Notes: generated from the sequence alone by a model not told the origin. 64,000 bases of DNA from Bacteroidia bacterium (GCA_030426665.1 JAUHYD010000012.1:62001-126000), one strand, 5' to 3'. Positions 26,830 to 36,765 are shown, counted from the stretch's first letter. Program-made: numbers and translations.

Positions 26830-28194
26830 ATGAATAGCATTCATAGTTGTAAAAATATTGTATTCAATGTGTTGGCTGCAGTATTAATAAGTTCAAGTCC
26901 TTTTTTAGTTAATGGTCAGGTTATTACAACATTGGCAGGTAGTCAGCTGTTTGGGAATGGCGGCGATGGCGGCTTTGCGATAGACGCAGAACTTAGTGAC
27001 CCCGGCAGTTTGCTTGTCGATAGTAAAGGAAACATTTATATTGGCGATCGTGGCAATAACAGAATTCGGAAAATAAATCAATATGGGGTTATTTCCACAA
27101 TTGCCGGATTTGGGTCTGCTGGTATGTCCGGCGATGGGGGGCCATCAGAAAAGGCGAAAGTTAACTACCCTTGTGGCATGGCTCTTGATGCTGCCGGTGA
27201 TTTTTATTTTTCAGACACCCGGAATAATAGAATTAGAAAGATAGATGCAAATGGGATTATTTCTACAGTTGCCGGAACGGGATCTAGCGGATATAATGGT
27301 GATGGTATTTTGGCAGTTGATGCAACTTTGAGTTTGCCACGGGGTATAGCTTTTGATGCTAATAATAACTTATATATTGCAGACTATAATAATAGCCGTG
27401 TTCGTATGGTAACCCCTGACGGAATAATTCATACTGTTGTTGGGAATGGGAAAATTCCATCATCCGGCATATTTAAAGAGAATGTACCTGCAACGGATGC
27501 CAATTTATACACCCCTACTGATGTGGCCTTGCTTCCGGATGGATCGATTGTTATTTCAGATGCCGGCAATCATATAATAAGAAAGTACAATCCTTCAGAT
27601 AGTACAGTTTCTACTTTCGCGGGCATGCGAGATCATCCCGGCTCCGCGGGAGATGATGGGCCGGCTACGAAAGCCATGATGAGCCGTCCGATTTCTTTAG
27701 CGGTCGACCATAAGGGAAATGTTTATTTTGCTGATCAGGATGGGAATTGTGTCCGCAAAATTGATGCCGAAGGAAAGGTCAGTAGGGTTGCTGGAGACGG
27801 AAGTAATCCGGGCCCAACAAATGGTGATGGAGGTTTAGCAGTGGATGCTCAACTTAAACGCCCTGCAGCGATTGCAGTAGATACCGTTGGAAATCTATAT
27901 ATTGCTGATTTTTCGCATAGGGTGCGATACGTATATTTGGATGAACCAAGAGTTGATGAATCAATTCGGGTAATTCCGAATCCATGTACAACTGACGCAA
28001 ATATCTTCCTGCATTCAATGTATGAAGAACCCGCGAATATTTTTCTTCTCGATGCGGCAGGTCGACAAGTTTCTACGTTTGTTGCGCCAACCAACATATA
28101 TGTTACCTTGCATTTTGATGCGCCGGGTGTATACTTTGCCTATGCATATTCAAAGCACGGAAAATGGCATGGCAAAGTAGTTTCGGTACAGTAA
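26830..28194 (+). CDS. Secreted NHL-repeat beta-propeller protein (paralog), T9SS-like C-terminus
   Basis: A 454-residue paralog of the preceding gene, 93 bases downstream on the same strand. It has a signal peptide ending VNGQ (about 29) and about six NHL repeats with IADxxNNRIRKI-like strands and the linker TVAGTGSSGYNGDG. A C-terminal domain begins IRVIPNPCTTDANIF and ends GKWHGKVVSVQ, similar to T9SS type A sorting domains though more divergent. It is predicted to be exported and surface-associated; the function beyond binding is unknown. Tandem duplication with divergence is the simplest origin of the pair. Confidence 0.86.
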   Translation: MNSIHSCKNIVFNVLAAVLISSSPFLVNGQVITTLAGSQLFGNGGDGGFAIDAELSDPGSLLVDSKGNIYIGDRGNNRIRKINQYGVISTIAGFGSAGMSGDGGPSEKAKVNYPCGMALDAAGDFYFSDTRNNRIRKIDANGIISTVAGTGSSGYNGDGILAVDATLSLPRGIAFDANNNLYIADYNNSRVRMVTPDGIIHTVVGNGKIPSSGIFKENVPATDANLYTPTDVALLPDGSIVISDAGNHIIRKYNPSDSTVSTFAGMRDHPGSAGDDGPATKAMMSRPISLAVDHKGNVYFADQDGNCVRKIDAEGKVSRVAGDGSNPGPTNGDGGLAVDAQLKRPAAIAVDTVGNLYIADFSHRVRYVYLDEPRVDESIRVIPNPCTTDANIFLHSMYEEPANIFLLDAAGRQVSTFVAPTNIYVTLHFDAPGVYFAYAYSKHGKWHGKVVSVQ

Positions 28195-28220
28195 CGCTGT
28201 GTAAATAATGTATTTCATAC

Positions 28221-28259
28221 TTGAGCCTTGCAGTTTTCTGCAAGGCTCAATTCGTTTAT
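28221..28259 (+). terminator. Terminator after the NHL gene pair
   Basis: TTGAGCCTTGCAG, loop TTTT, CTGCAAGGCTCAA: a perfect 13-bp stem 26 bases after the stop, followed by TTCGTTTATT. Confidence 0.75.
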
Positions 28260-28468
28260 TTCGGCTAGTGGTCCGAAAAGTGCCGATATTATGTTTGATG
28301 GCATAACATGACCCTCACCGTTTCAGGCTTGTTTTTTTCATAACATTTTGCCTATGCAATTAAGTTAAATAGGTTGATTGCTGTTTGCTTAAGTCGTGGA
28401 TAATAATGCCACAAAGTTGTCGCTGAATCACTTGGCAATGTGTTTGAAGGTATTTTACATAACTGTTA

Positions 28469-29068
28469 TCAGTGATTCTGAAATTGCTTCTCGCCGGCAG
28501 TTATTGCAACTTCCAATCTGTTTTCGTCCGGTGGGATCGGGCAACTGTATCCTTCAGAATAGGCACAGTAAGGGTTGTAACACTTGTTGAAGTCCAGCGT
28601 TACGGTGCCATTTGCTACATCTTTTAGCGAAAGATCAATGTATCTGCCACCACCATAGGTAGATTCGTAATTAGTCAGGTCATTGAAGGGGACAAACAGG
28701 TAGTCTTTGTATTGCTCGTTCTGCATCAACTTTAAACTCTGATACGCGTGAAGTGTGCATACCGTCCCACGAACGCTGAAGGATAAAATGCCATACTCCC
28801 TGTATTCTTTCTTTTTGCTGCTATGTGTAGCAATCATAAAGGGCGTACTGTTAGGAGTCGCCTTAAACTTAGCCGTCACTTTATATGCAGGGTCAATCTC
28901 AAAGAAGCTGATTTTGTCTGTATCACTTGCTTTTATCGGGGCGTGTTCTTCTTTCAGAAGATCTGCGATGTACTTAGTCCTGAAGGATGCTATCTCTTTA
29001 CTGTAGTCCTGACAGTAAGCCGTCACAGATAGGAAGAGTATTGGTAAAAAGTATAAAATAGCCTTCAT
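28469..29068 (-). CDS. DUF1684-domain secreted protein
   Basis: A 199-residue protein with a signal peptide (1-19, ending AYCQ). The body matches the DUF1684 pattern: a helical start (SFRTKYIADLLKEEHAPI), a beta-rich core, then YLFVPFNDLTNYESTYGGGRYIDL and the invariant-looking CYNPYCAYSEGYSCPIPPDEN, with three Cys and a Pro-rich stretch. These proteins are widespread in Bacteroidota. No biochemical function is established to my knowledge. It is separated from lysS by a terminator hairpin. Confidence 0.88.
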   Translation of the reverse strand: MKAILYFLPILFLSVTAYCQDYSKEIASFRTKYIADLLKEEHAPIKASDTDKISFFEIDPAYKVTAKFKATPNSTPFMIATHSSKKKEYREYGILSFSVRGTVCTLHAYQSLKLMQNEQYKDYLFVPFNDLTNYESTYGGGRYIDLSLKDVANGTVTLDFNKCYNPYCAYSEGYSCPIPPDENRLEVAITAGEKQFQNH

Positions 29069-29096
29069 AGTAACTTCATTTAGTTTTTAAAAAAGA

Positions 29097-29125
29097 AAAG
29101 TTGGGACTTTCCAGCCCCAACTTTT
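29097..29125 (-). terminator. lysS terminator
   Basis: On the minus strand AAAAAGTTGGGG, loop CTGGAAAG, TCCCAACTTTT forms a stem followed by T-rich sequence, 40 bases past the lysS stop. Confidence 0.7.
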
Positions 29126-29164
29126 TGATTTTGTATTTCAGAGCATTTTTCTGAAAAATTATAT

Positions 29165-30715
29165 TTAGTTGTTTGCTACCGCGGATTCTTCTGTGATTTC
29201 GCTTCGCTTCTCCGGGCGCATTTGCGGGAAGAATAAAACATCCTGTATTGAGACCTGCCCAGTCAGTAACATTGCCAATCGCTCGATACCGAAGCCGATG
29301 CCGGCAGTAGGAGGCATGCCATACTCCAAAGCTCTTAGGAAGTCATAGTCAATAAACATAGCCTCTTCATCTCCACGCTCCATCAGTTTTACCTGATCCT
29401 CAAATCGCTCTCTTTGGTCTATCGGGTCATTCAACTCACTATATGCATTTGCGATTTCTTTTCCATTTATTATGAGTTCAAACCGTTCTACAAGCCCCGG
29501 TTTACTACGGTGCTTTTTGGTAAGAGGGCTCATTTCGATTGGGTAGTCGATTATGAATGTTGGCTGGATATAGTGGTGCTCACATTGACTGCCGAACAAT
29601 TCATCAATCAATTTTCCGCGCCCCATTGATGCATCAATTTCTATATTTAAACGTTTGCACAGATTGCGGAGACCATCTTCATCCATTTCGCTGATGTCTG
29701 TGCCGGTATGCTCTTTTATTGCATCGTAGATGCTGATTCGCTTGTAGGGCGCTTTAAAGTCAATCTCTTTTCCTGCAACAGAAGTTACAGACGTGCCATT
29801 AGTGGCAATAGCCGCCTGTTCTAACATTTGCTCCGTTGTCTCCATCATCCAGAGATAATCTTTGTAGGCAACATAGAACTCAAGGATTGTAAACTCAGGG
29901 TTGTGCGTTCTGTCCATTCCTTCATTTCTGAAGTTACGACTGAATTCATATACCCATTCAAATCCGCCGACAATCAATCGTTTCAGGTACAACTCGTTAG
30001 CAACACGCAGGTACAGCGGCATGTCTAACGCGTTGTGATGTGTTATGAAAGGTTTTGCAGCTGCGCCACCCGGAATGCTTTGAAGTACAGGGGTGTCAAC
30101 TTCTAATGCACCACGTTCATTGAGAAATGAACGGATAGCATTTTTCATTTTTGTTATCTTGAGAAACGTACTTTTTACTGAGGGGTTTACAATCAAATCT
30201 GCATAACGTCGCCGATATTTGAACTCAAGGTCTGTTACTTCGTCAAAGTGTTCCCCGTCTTTCTCCTTAACTATTGGTAGTGGGTGCAAACTCTTAGTTA
30301 GCAGGGTAAAAGATGTAAGGTGTATTGAGGTCTCCCCTGTTTTAGTAACAAATACGCGACCTTTTACACCAATAATGTCACCGATGTCCAGCAATTTTTT
30401 CCAGACAGTGTCATACATCGTTTTGTCTTCATCCGGGCAAATAGCATCACGTTTGATATATACTTGTATTCGTCCGGAGGCATCTTGCAATACGGCGAAA
30501 TTTGCCTTTCCCATATCCCGGACACTCATTACCCTCCCCGCAAGCGAAACTTCCTGAAACTGCTCCATGGTCGCTTCGCTGAAGTTGTCTTTAATTTCTT
30601 TCGCAGTATGCGTTATTTCATACAGTGGGGCAGGGTATGGGTCTATGCCCAGTTCTAGTAATTCCCGTAGTTTTTCGCGGCGTACTTCTTCTTGTTCGCT
30701 GAGTGATGATTGCAT
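29165..30715 (-). CDS. lysS: Lysyl-tRNA synthetase, class II
   Basis: Charges tRNA-Lys with lysine. Using the ATG complementary to 30713-30715 gives 516 residues starting MQSSLSEQEEVRREKL, the usual LysS length and start. The frame is open 24 codons further upstream, but that extension overlaps the predicted promoter. Visible are the OB-fold anticodon-binding domain (about 60-165, SLAGRVMSVRDMGKANFAVLQD), class II motif 2 (FRNEGMDRTHNPEFTILEFYVAY) and motif 3 (GIGFGIERLAMLLTG). The C-terminus shows no unusual extension. Expressed from its own promoter. Confidence 0.96.
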   Translation of the reverse strand: MQSSLSEQEEVRREKLRELLELGIDPYPAPLYEITHTAKEIKDNFSEATMEQFQEVSLAGRVMSVRDMGKANFAVLQDASGRIQVYIKRDAICPDEDKTMYDTVWKKLLDIGDIIGVKGRVFVTKTGETSIHLTSFTLLTKSLHPLPIVKEKDGEHFDEVTDLEFKYRRRYADLIVNPSVKSTFLKITKMKNAIRSFLNERGALEVDTPVLQSIPGGAAAKPFITHHNALDMPLYLRVANELYLKRLIVGGFEWVYEFSRNFRNEGMDRTHNPEFTILEFYVAYKDYLWMMETTEQMLEQAAIATNGTSVTSVAGKEIDFKAPYKRISIYDAIKEHTGTDISEMDEDGLRNLCKRLNIEIDASMGRGKLIDELFGSQCEHHYIQPTFIIDYPIEMSPLTKKHRSKPGLVERFELIINGKEIANAYSELNDPIDQRERFEDQVKLMERGDEEAMFIDYDFLRALEYGMPPTAGIGFGIERLAMLLTGQVSIQDVLFFPQMRPEKRSEITEESAVANN

Positions 30716-30720
30716 GGGCG

Positions 30721-30728
30721 CAAAAATA
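30721..30728 (-). promoter_or_regulatory. lysS promoter -7 element
   Basis: TATTTTTG on the minus strand ends five bases before the preferred ATG; a TTG lies 21 bases further upstream. It supports the shorter start over the longer open frame and implies a very short leader. Confidence 0.5.
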
Positions 30729-30814
30729 GTTGATTGTTGCTTGAAATGACAATTATACGCAAATTTGAGTTGAAAATCATTTGGCAATTATAGTCATACT
30801 GCCTAATTGCAGGA

Positions 30815-31243
30815 CTAGGGAATCACCTGGAATGAACCCTTTACTTTTGTTGAGTCGTTACATGTAAAGTCGAATTCGCCTTTCAGTGTTGGGGTAGAAG
30901 AAGTAATAATAAGTTGACCATAACTTGACTTCACTTCGACGCTCGGTGTTACCGGCAGGAACGTGGCACTTGCCCCTGTACTATCCATCGACAAAGTGTC
31001 TAAGGCCCCGGAGTAGTTGCGTATCCATAGCTTCATAGTAGCCCCTGAGCCCATTACTCCGGTCACTTCCAGCGATGTGTAAGTGCCGCCATCGCTTTTA
31101 AAGGTCGAAACCTGCGCACTTGACGCAAAAAATGGAAAATCGTCAGCAAAGGCCGTTATATATGGTGCTGGTATGTTTTCTTTTTTGTTACAACCATAAA
31201 GAAGCAATAGGGTAATTGCCGAAAGCGAAATCAGGTACTTCAT
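30815..31243 (-). CDS. Small lipoprotein, function unknown
   Basis: A 142-residue protein with a lipoprotein signal: MKYLISLSAITLLLLYGC, with Cys18 as the lipidated residue, followed by the charged KKENIP. The mature part is beta-rich, with alternating Thr/Ser strands (GGTYTSLEVTGVMGSGATMKLWI) resembling DUF6252-like lipoproteins of Bacteroidota; that assignment is tentative. No catalytic motif is seen. It probably sits in the outer membrane. It follows the NA37 gene on the same strand with a 112-base gap. Confidence 0.7.
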   Translation of the reverse strand: MKYLISLSAITLLLLYGCNKKENIPAPYITAFADDFPFFASSAQVSTFKSDGGTYTSLEVTGVMGSGATMKLWIRNYSGALDTLSMDSTGASATFLPVTPSVEVKSSYGQLIITSSTPTLKGEFDFTCNDSTKVKGSFQVIP

Positions 31244-31355
31244 GTAAAATTATTTTAGGAACCGACTCTTTATCAAGAGACGTAAACGTAAAAATACTAA
31301 ATATTATTGCTATTCGATTGAATAGGGGAAGTCTAGAGCAACCTGTGTAAGAAAA

Positions 31356-32408
31356 CTATTGTTCTTCCTCAAAGTATATTTTATAGAATTTTTTGCCGGT
31401 TGTTTCGTCATATCCGCGTTCTATCAGGCTTTTGTCGCCGTGAATATACACATGGAAGTTTTTGTCAAGTTTCAGTACGCTTTTGAATACCCTGAGTTGC
31501 TTTTTTACGGCTGGCGTGGATATGTCAAAGTTGTCCGGGAACTCAATTTCATTGGCTTCTGAAAAGTTAGACTCAAACTGCCCAAAGGACTTTCCTATTC
31601 TGCTATCTTCAAATACGTCCTCCACAAATTTCTTTTTGTCGAAAGACTCATTTGCCCTAAAGTAGTCGGCAGACTTATTAAGTAAATCAATCTGACCGGT
31701 TTTTTCTATGTCGTATTCTTGCGGCAACTGAGAAGTTATGAATTGCTTGGCCATCCCCATAAACTGATTAGTATGATAGTATTCCGTAGCCTGAGGTACA
31801 ACCCCTAAAAATGTTTCTCTCCAGAACACTGCTTCGTCTCCCTTGTTGCCATTTTTGTCATATATAAGTACGTCAAAACCGTTTTCTGCATTTGTAGGTA
31901 ATACCAGACAGGCTTTGTCGAACTGCGCAACGTCGGCCCCCTGGCGCAATTCCAGAGAAAAGTCTTTGCCGTCTGGTGAAATGTCTAAGAAATTGCTTTT
32001 GGTTTCTGTTTTAAACATGCCCATGGCATCTGTAAATGCACCGTTTATCAGACAGTTGCCGAAATACAGTACATATAGTTCTCCGGCTTTAATTTTCGGA
32101 TGGGTTGTGCTTTCGTATAATTGACCGGCAATATTGATGGCATTTTCCTGAAAGGTAGTCTCGTCGGCAAGCGCATCGAGACAGAAATTGTACACTTCAT
32201 TGTAGTTAAGTGACGCGCCGTGGCTAAAGGAGTATTTGTCAGCATCGAGGTTGAATTTGCTAAAGAATGCCTCCCCAATTATTTGTTTGTCATCGTTGTT
32301 TAAGGCAAATGGTTCACGAGAAGTGATTAAATCCTGCCCGTTGCCTTTGTTCCCGATATAGTGTGCTGAAACTGATTTTAATACCGATTCGCTGAAGCTG
32401 ATTTGCAT
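31356..32408 (-). CDS. Nucleoid-associated protein (NA37/NdpA family)
   Basis: A 350-residue protein of the NA37 family, whose E. coli member YejK associates with the nucleoid. Family-like segments are the N-terminal SAHYIGNKGNGQDLITSREPF, the early FSHGASLNYNEVYNFC, the KAGELYVLYFGNC strand, and the C-terminal IHGDKSLIERGYDETTGKKFYKIYF. No enzymatic site is expected. The precise role in Bacteroidota is unknown. It is divergent from queA, with 196 bases between the starts. Confidence 0.85.
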   Translation of the reverse strand: MQISFSESVLKSVSAHYIGNKGNGQDLITSREPFALNNDDKQIIGEAFFSKFNLDADKYSFSHGASLNYNEVYNFCLDALADETTFQENAINIAGQLYESTTHPKIKAGELYVLYFGNCLINGAFTDAMGMFKTETKSNFLDISPDGKDFSLELRQGADVAQFDKACLVLPTNAENGFDVLIYDKNGNKGDEAVFWRETFLGVVPQATEYYHTNQFMGMAKQFITSQLPQEYDIEKTGQIDLLNKSADYFRANESFDKKKFVEDVFEDSRIGKSFGQFESNFSEANEIEFPDNFDISTPAVKKQLRVFKSVLKLDKNFHVYIHGDKSLIERGYDETTGKKFYKIYFEEEQ

Positions 32409-32567
32409 ATTTTGGGTGACTTATAATTCCGGCAATGTTATAATTTTCCGTTCACATTCCTGTCAGCAGGGAGAATATTTTTTGAATGTCGATTTTAAAG
32501 TTGCATTATTGCCCCGAAATCATTATAACAAGCTTGTTTATATTCTGAAGTTATCGTTACTTTTACG

Positions 32568-32575
32568 TAACTTTG
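32568..32575 (+). promoter_or_regulatory. queA promoter -7 element
   Basis: TAACTTTG matches TAnnTTTG, 29 bases before the queA ATG. Confidence 0.55.
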
Positions 32576-32604
32576 CACACTTTTAATCAACATGCTCCTT
32601 ATAT

Positions 32605-33654
32605 ATGAAGTTGTCACAGTTTAAGTTTGAATTGCCGTTAAATTTAATTGCTCAGCATCCTGCAAAAATGCGTGATGAAAGCCGTCTGATGGTTATCCAT
32701 CGCGATACCGGTAAGATAGAACACAAAGCGTTTAAAGACATTCTTGGGTTCTTTCATGACAAGGATGTTATGGTTGTAAATAATACCAAGGTGTTTCCGG
32801 CGCGACTTTATGGTCGTAAAGAGAAAACGGGTGCAAAAATCGAAGTGTTCCTGTTGCGTGAGCTGAACAAGCCTAATCATCTTTGGGATGTTATTGTTGA
32901 CCCGGCTCGTAAGATAAGGGTTGGTAATAAACTATACTTCGGTGAAAATGATGAATTGGTAGCAGAGGTAATTGATAATACGACATCGCGCGGTAGAACA
33001 ATACGTTTCCTTTTTGATGGTACTGATAAGGAGTTTAGAGGGATGCTTGACCTTTTAGGTGAAACACCCCTGCCAAAGTACATCAAGCGTAAGCCGGAGG
33101 AAGAAGATAAAGAGCGCTACCAAACGGTTTATGCCAAGTATGAAGGGGCCGTTGCTGCACCAACTGCCGGTATGCACTTCAGTAGGGAACTTATTAAGCG
33201 GTTGGAGATTGTTGGTGTGAAGTTTGCAGAGGTTACACTGCATACCGGGCTTGGTACTTTCCGTCCGATTGAAGTAGAAGATCTGTCAAAACATAAGATG
33301 GATGCTGAGTACTTCAAGATAGATGACTATTCTACTAATCTGGTTAATAATGCTAAGATTGAGAACAGACATATTTGTTCAATCGGTACTACTACCATGA
33401 GGGCGTTAGAAAGTTCGGTTACTGCGAGAGGCTTACTAAAGCCGGATGAGGGTTGGACAAATGTATTTATACATCCGCCATATAACTTCTCAATTGCAGA
33501 TTCTTTAATTACAAATTTCCATTTGCCAAAGACAAGTCTGATGATTATGGCATGCGCTTTTGCTGGTTACGATTTGATGATGGAAGCTTATGAAACAGCA
33601 ATAAAAGAGAAGTATCGATTCTTTAGTTATGGAGATGCGATGCTGGTGCTTTAG
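32605..33654 (+). CDS. queA: S-adenosylmethionine:tRNA ribosyltransferase-isomerase
   Basis: Converts preQ1 at tRNA position 34 to epoxyqueuosine by transferring and isomerising the ribosyl of SAM. The 349 residues match the family. Recognisable segments are the N-terminal [42 protein letters not shown], the core [13 protein letters not shown], the [10 protein letters not shown] segment and the C-terminal [21 protein letters not shown]. No other queuosine gene is nearby. It acts in the cytoplasm and is followed by its own terminator. Confidence 0.97.
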   Translation: MKLSQFKFELPLNLIAQHPAKMRDESRLMVIHRDTGKIEHKAFKDILGFFHDKDVMVVNNTKVFPARLYGRKEKTGAKIEVFLLRELNKPNHLWDVIVDPARKIRVGNKLYFGENDELVAEVIDNTTSRGRTIRFLFDGTDKEFRGMLDLLGETPLPKYIKRKPEEEDKERYQTVYAKYEGAVAAPTAGMHFSRELIKRLEIVGVKFAEVTLHTGLGTFRPIEVEDLSKHKMDAEYFKIDDYSTNLVNNAKIENRHICSIGTTTMRALESSVTARGLLKPDEGWTNVFIHPPYNFSIADSLITNFHLPKTSLMIMACAFAGYDLMMEAYETAIKEKYRFFSYGDAMLVL

Positions 33655-33689
33655 TAAATTGATAATTAAAAGTAACGTATAAATATTGG

Positions 33690-33721
33690 GGCTTGTTGGC
33701 ATTTGCTGACAAGCCTTTTTT
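33690..33721 (+). terminator. queA terminator
   Basis: GGCTTGT, a loop of about 12, ACAAGCC, then TTTTTTA; 36 bases past the queA stop. Confidence 0.8.
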
Positions 33722-33742
33722 ATTTCACCTAATTTCTGAAAA

Positions 33743-34267
33743 ATGAAAATTGTTATCGAAACAGAACATCTTTTATTACGGGAGTTGTCATTGAAGGGAG
33801 GTGACCCTGAATTTATTTTGGAGTTGGTGAACACCAAAGGTTGGTTGAAGTATATCGGCGACAAAAAGGTAAAAACAACTGAAGATGCAGCAAAGTATAT
33901 ATCTGATGGGCCAATGGCAAGCTATGTCAAGCATGGTTTTGGATTGTGGTTAGTGGTTCGGAAGGAAACAAACGCTGCAATCGGGATCTGTGGAATACTA
34001 AAAAGAGAAACATTGGTGCACCCTGATCTTGGTTTTGCTTTTCTTCCCCGGTATGAAGGCTGTGGTTTTGCTTTCGAGGCAGCGACCGGTACCTTGACCT
34101 ATGCTAGGGGTGAGTTGAAGCTAACGACACTTGAGGCGATAACAGTACAAAGTAATGTGCGATCAATCGCCCTTCTCGAACGATTAGGGTTTTCCCGAAA
34201 GCAAAGCCAATCAATGAAGAACGATGAAAATGAATTGCTAGAAATGGAACTGGACTTGACAAAATAA
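33743..34267 (+). CDS. GNAT-family acetyltransferase (RimJ/RimL-like)
   Basis: A 174-residue acetyltransferase of the RimJ/RimL/YdaF type. It opens with the standard IETEHLLLRELSLKG, has an acceptor region HPDLGFAFLPRYEGCGFAFEAATG where the acetyl-CoA loop is normally GxGxA (here CGFAFEA), and ends with the strongly conserved VQSNVRSIALLERLGFSRKQS. Typical substrates are ribosomal-protein N-termini or small amines, but the real one is unknown. It follows the queA terminator and has a hairpin after it. Confidence 0.88.
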   Translation: MKIVIETEHLLLRELSLKGGDPEFILELVNTKGWLKYIGDKKVKTTEDAAKYISDGPMASYVKHGFGLWLVVRKETNAAIGICGILKRETLVHPDLGFAFLPRYEGCGFAFEAATGTLTYARGELKLTTLEAITVQSNVRSIALLERLGFSRKQSQSMKNDENELLEMELDLTK

Positions 34268-34302
34268 AACCGGTGAACGACTCATTGAGCAGCCCACCGG
34301 TT
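34267..34302. terminator. Hairpin between convergent GNAT and DHS-like genes
   Basis: AACCGGTG and CACCGGTT enclose a loop of about 19 bases immediately after the GNAT stop. Only a weak terminator because the loop is large and the T-run poor. Confidence 0.4.
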
Positions 34303-34323
34303 CCATAAAATGTGTTATTTGTT

Positions 34324-35307
34324 TTACCAGCCCAGCAAGTAACCAAATATAAGCGGCGCAACAATTGTGGCATCGCTCTCTACTATGAACTTTGGCGTGT
34401 TTATGTCGAGTTTACCCCAAGTTATCTTCTCATTAGGTACAGCGCCACTATATGAGCCATAGGAAGTGGTGCTATCACTTATCTGGCAGAAATAACTCCA
34501 GAAGGGAACATCATGCCACTCCAAATCCTGATACATCATTGGAACCACGCATATCGGGAAATCTCCAGCTATACCTCCGCCAATCTGGAAGAAGCCAACG
34601 CCCTTTCCTGAGGAGTTGTTGCGGTACCAGTCTGTTAGCCACATCATATACTCTATGCCGCTCTTCATGGTTGAAGGCTTCAACTCGCCTTTTATGCAGT
34701 AGGATGCAAATATGTTTCCCATAGTGCTGTCTTCCCACCCAGGTACAATTATCGGAATGTTTTTTTCTGCCGCGGCAATCATCCAGCTATGTTTGGGGTC
34801 TATTTCATAATCGTTTTTCATTACTTCACTCAGCAGTAACTTGTACATGTATTCGTGGGGTAGGTAGCGTTCACCTTTTTCTTCAGCATCCTTCCATATC
34901 TTGAAGATGTGGTGTTGGATTTTTCTGAATGCCTCTTCCTCCGGTATACAAGTATCGGTAACACGGTTAAAGCCCTGCTCCAGCAAATCCCATTCTTCTT
35001 TTGGGCTAAGGTCGCGGTAGTGAGGTACACGTTTGTAGTGACTGTGGGCAACCAAATTCATGATGTCTTCTTCGAGGTTGGCGCCGGTACAGCTGATTAT
35101 TTGTACTTTATCCTGACGAATCATCTCGGCAAACGAGATGCCGAGCTCCGCAGTACTCATGGCTCCGGCAAGCGATACTAGCATCTTTCCGCCCTCAAGC
35201 ATATGGGTCTCATAGCCTTTGGCTGCATCCACCAATGCGGCTGCATTGAAGTGGCGATAATGGTGTTGTATGAATTCTGAAATCGGTCCTTTTTTCATGT
35301 TTCCCAA
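34324..35307 (-). CDS. Deoxyhypusine synthase-family protein
   Basis: A 327-residue NAD-dependent spermidine-processing enzyme family member. Family hallmarks seen: VSLAGAMSTAELG near the N-terminus (NAD site), ISCTGANLEEDIMNLVAHSHY, the middle IPIIVPGWEDS, GFFQIGGGIAGDFPICVVPM, and near the C-terminus ITWGKLD, where the Lys corresponds to the catalytic Lys329 of human deoxyhypusine synthase (EAVSWGK context). Bacteria lack eIF5A, so a role in polyamine chemistry such as homospermidine or a related product is more likely than hypusination (inference). An ATG three codons downstream is an equally good start. Confidence 0.88.
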   Translation of the reverse strand: MGNMKKGPISEFIQHHYRHFNAAALVDAAKGYETHMLEGGKMLVSLAGAMSTAELGISFAEMIRQDKVQIISCTGANLEEDIMNLVAHSHYKRVPHYRDLSPKEEWDLLEQGFNRVTDTCIPEEEAFRKIQHHIFKIWKDAEEKGERYLPHEYMYKLLLSEVMKNDYEIDPKHSWMIAAAEKNIPIIVPGWEDSTMGNIFASYCIKGELKPSTMKSGIEYMMWLTDWYRNNSSGKGVGFFQIGGGIAGDFPICVVPMMYQDLEWHDVPFWSYFCQISDSTTSYGSYSGAVPNEKITWGKLDINTPKFIVESDATIVAPLIFGYLLGW

Positions 35308-35336
35308 TTATAGTGTGTGGACAATATACTAAAAAA

Positions 35337-35367
35337 GAAAAGCAAGCAGTTTTCCTGCCTGCTTTTC
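35337..35367 (-). terminator. gltA terminator
   Basis: On the minus strand GAAAAGCAGGCAG pairs with CTGCTTGCTTTTC (one mismatch) 35 bases after the gltA stop, followed by TTTTTT. Confidence 0.75.
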
Positions 35368-35401
35368 GAAATATGCAACTAAGTCAAGGTTGGTAGCTTA
35401 A

Positions 35402-36721
35402 TTATGCAACTGACTCTGACTCTTTAATAAATCTTTTCACCCAAGCTGTCGTTACAGACTTCGGACGCTCTAATGGCATGCCAAGTGCTCTGTCCCAACA
35501 AAGGCTGGCAAGTACACCCAGTGAGCGAGCAACACCGAACAGCACTGTGTAGAATTCTTCCTCCACAAGACCGTAGTGTTTCAATAATGCGCCGGAGTGT
35601 GCATCAACGTTTGGCCATGGGTTTTTGATTTTACCCGTAGCTTCAAGAATTGACGGTGCAACTTTATATATATTCCAAACGGTTTGAATTGTTGGGTCAT
35701 CCGGACAGTGACGTTTTGCAAATTCCATTTGTGCAACAAAACGTGGGTCTGTCTGTCTCAATACCGCATGTCCGTAACCAGGAACTACTTTTCCTTCTGA
35801 CAAGGTCTTCTTAATGTATTCCCCGATTTGTTCCTCAGATGGCATATTGGTATTCAGCTCTTCGCACATATTTTCTATCCAGCGGATAACTTCCTGATTA
35901 GCCAATCCGTGAAGTGGTCCTGCAAGACCTGTCATACCTGCAGCGAATGCTAGATATGGATCGCTAAGTGCAGAACCTACCAGATGAGTAGTGTGTGCAG
36001 ATACGTTTCCACCTTCATGGTCAGCATGAATAGTAAGGTACAAGCGCATCAACTCTCTGAAACCGTCGTTGTCATAGCCAAGCATGTGTGCAAAGTTGGC
36101 ACTCCAGTCCAGCATGCCATCCGGCTGAATGTGGTCGCCGTTTTTGTATTTTCTACGATAAATGTAAGCAGCCACTCTTGGTAGGCGTGCAATCAATGTC
36201 ATCGTATCTTCGTAAACATACGCCCAATGGTCTTTCTTGCTTATGCCTTCCTTATATGCTTTAGCGAATTTAGATTCTGTTTGCAACGCCAGTAACGCCG
36301 CTGTAAACTGTGTCATTGGGTGAGCGGTTGCAGGGAACGACTCAATAACATTAAACACATAATTGGGTACATGTGACCGACGAGCCCATGTGGCTGAGAT
36401 ATGCTCAACGTCTTGCTGAGAAGGTAATTCGCCTATCAGCATCAGATGGAATAGACCTTCTGGTAGTGGCTCACTGCCATTGTCTGCCTTCGGTAACTTT
36501 TCTCTCAGCTGTGGTATTGAGTATCCACGGAAACGGATACCGTCATTTGCATCCAGCAATGAGGTTTCAGTAACTAGTCCCGTGATGCCTCGCATGCCCG
36601 AGTAAATCTGTGATAAGGTAACTTCATCAATCTTTTTGTCGCCATGCTGCTCCAATAAACTTTTGACATCTTTACTTTGTTCGACTGCCTTTTCTTTGAA
36701 AAGGTCTTTAATGTAACCCAT
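35402..36721 (-). CDS. gltA: Citrate synthase
   Basis: Condenses acetyl-CoA with oxaloacetate to start the TCA cycle. The 439 residues and the sequence resemble the eukaryote-like (mitochondrial) citrate synthases common in Bacteroidota more than the short bacterial type: [25 protein letters not shown] at the start, [13 protein letters not shown] containing the oxaloacetate-binding and catalytic His region, [14 protein letters not shown], and [15 protein letters not shown] with the catalytic His, plus the [13 protein letters not shown] segment with the catalytic Asp. A -7-like element lies upstream. It is divergent from the tRNA locus. Confidence 0.95.
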   Translation of the reverse strand: MGYIKDLFKEKAVEQSKDVKSLLEQHGDKKIDEVTLSQIYSGMRGITGLVTETSLLDANDGIRFRGYSIPQLREKLPKADNGSEPLPEGLFHLMLIGELPSQQDVEHISATWARRSHVPNYVFNVIESFPATAHPMTQFTAALLALQTESKFAKAYKEGISKKDHWAYVYEDTMTLIARLPRVAAYIYRRKYKNGDHIQPDGMLDWSANFAHMLGYDNDGFRELMRLYLTIHADHEGGNVSAHTTHLVGSALSDPYLAFAAGMTGLAGPLHGLANQEVIRWIENMCEELNTNMPSEEQIGEYIKKTLSEGKVVPGYGHAVLRQTDPRFVAQMEFAKRHCPDDPTIQTVWNIYKVAPSILEATGKIKNPWPNVDAHSGALLKHYGLVEEEFYTVLFGVARSLGVLASLCWDRALGMPLERPKSVTTAWVKRFIKESESVA

Positions 36722-36765
36722 ATATGTGTTTGTTATTCAGTAACAGGAAATTTTATTAACGCAAA

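Noticed and set aside
30716..30787. A 24-residue N-terminal extension of LysS
   Set aside because: It includes the predicted -7 promoter element and is absent from the usual LysS start.
34324..35307. A hypusination pathway for a bacterial eIF5A
   Set aside because: No eIF5A-like gene is in the window and bacteria lack it; only the enzyme family can be supported.
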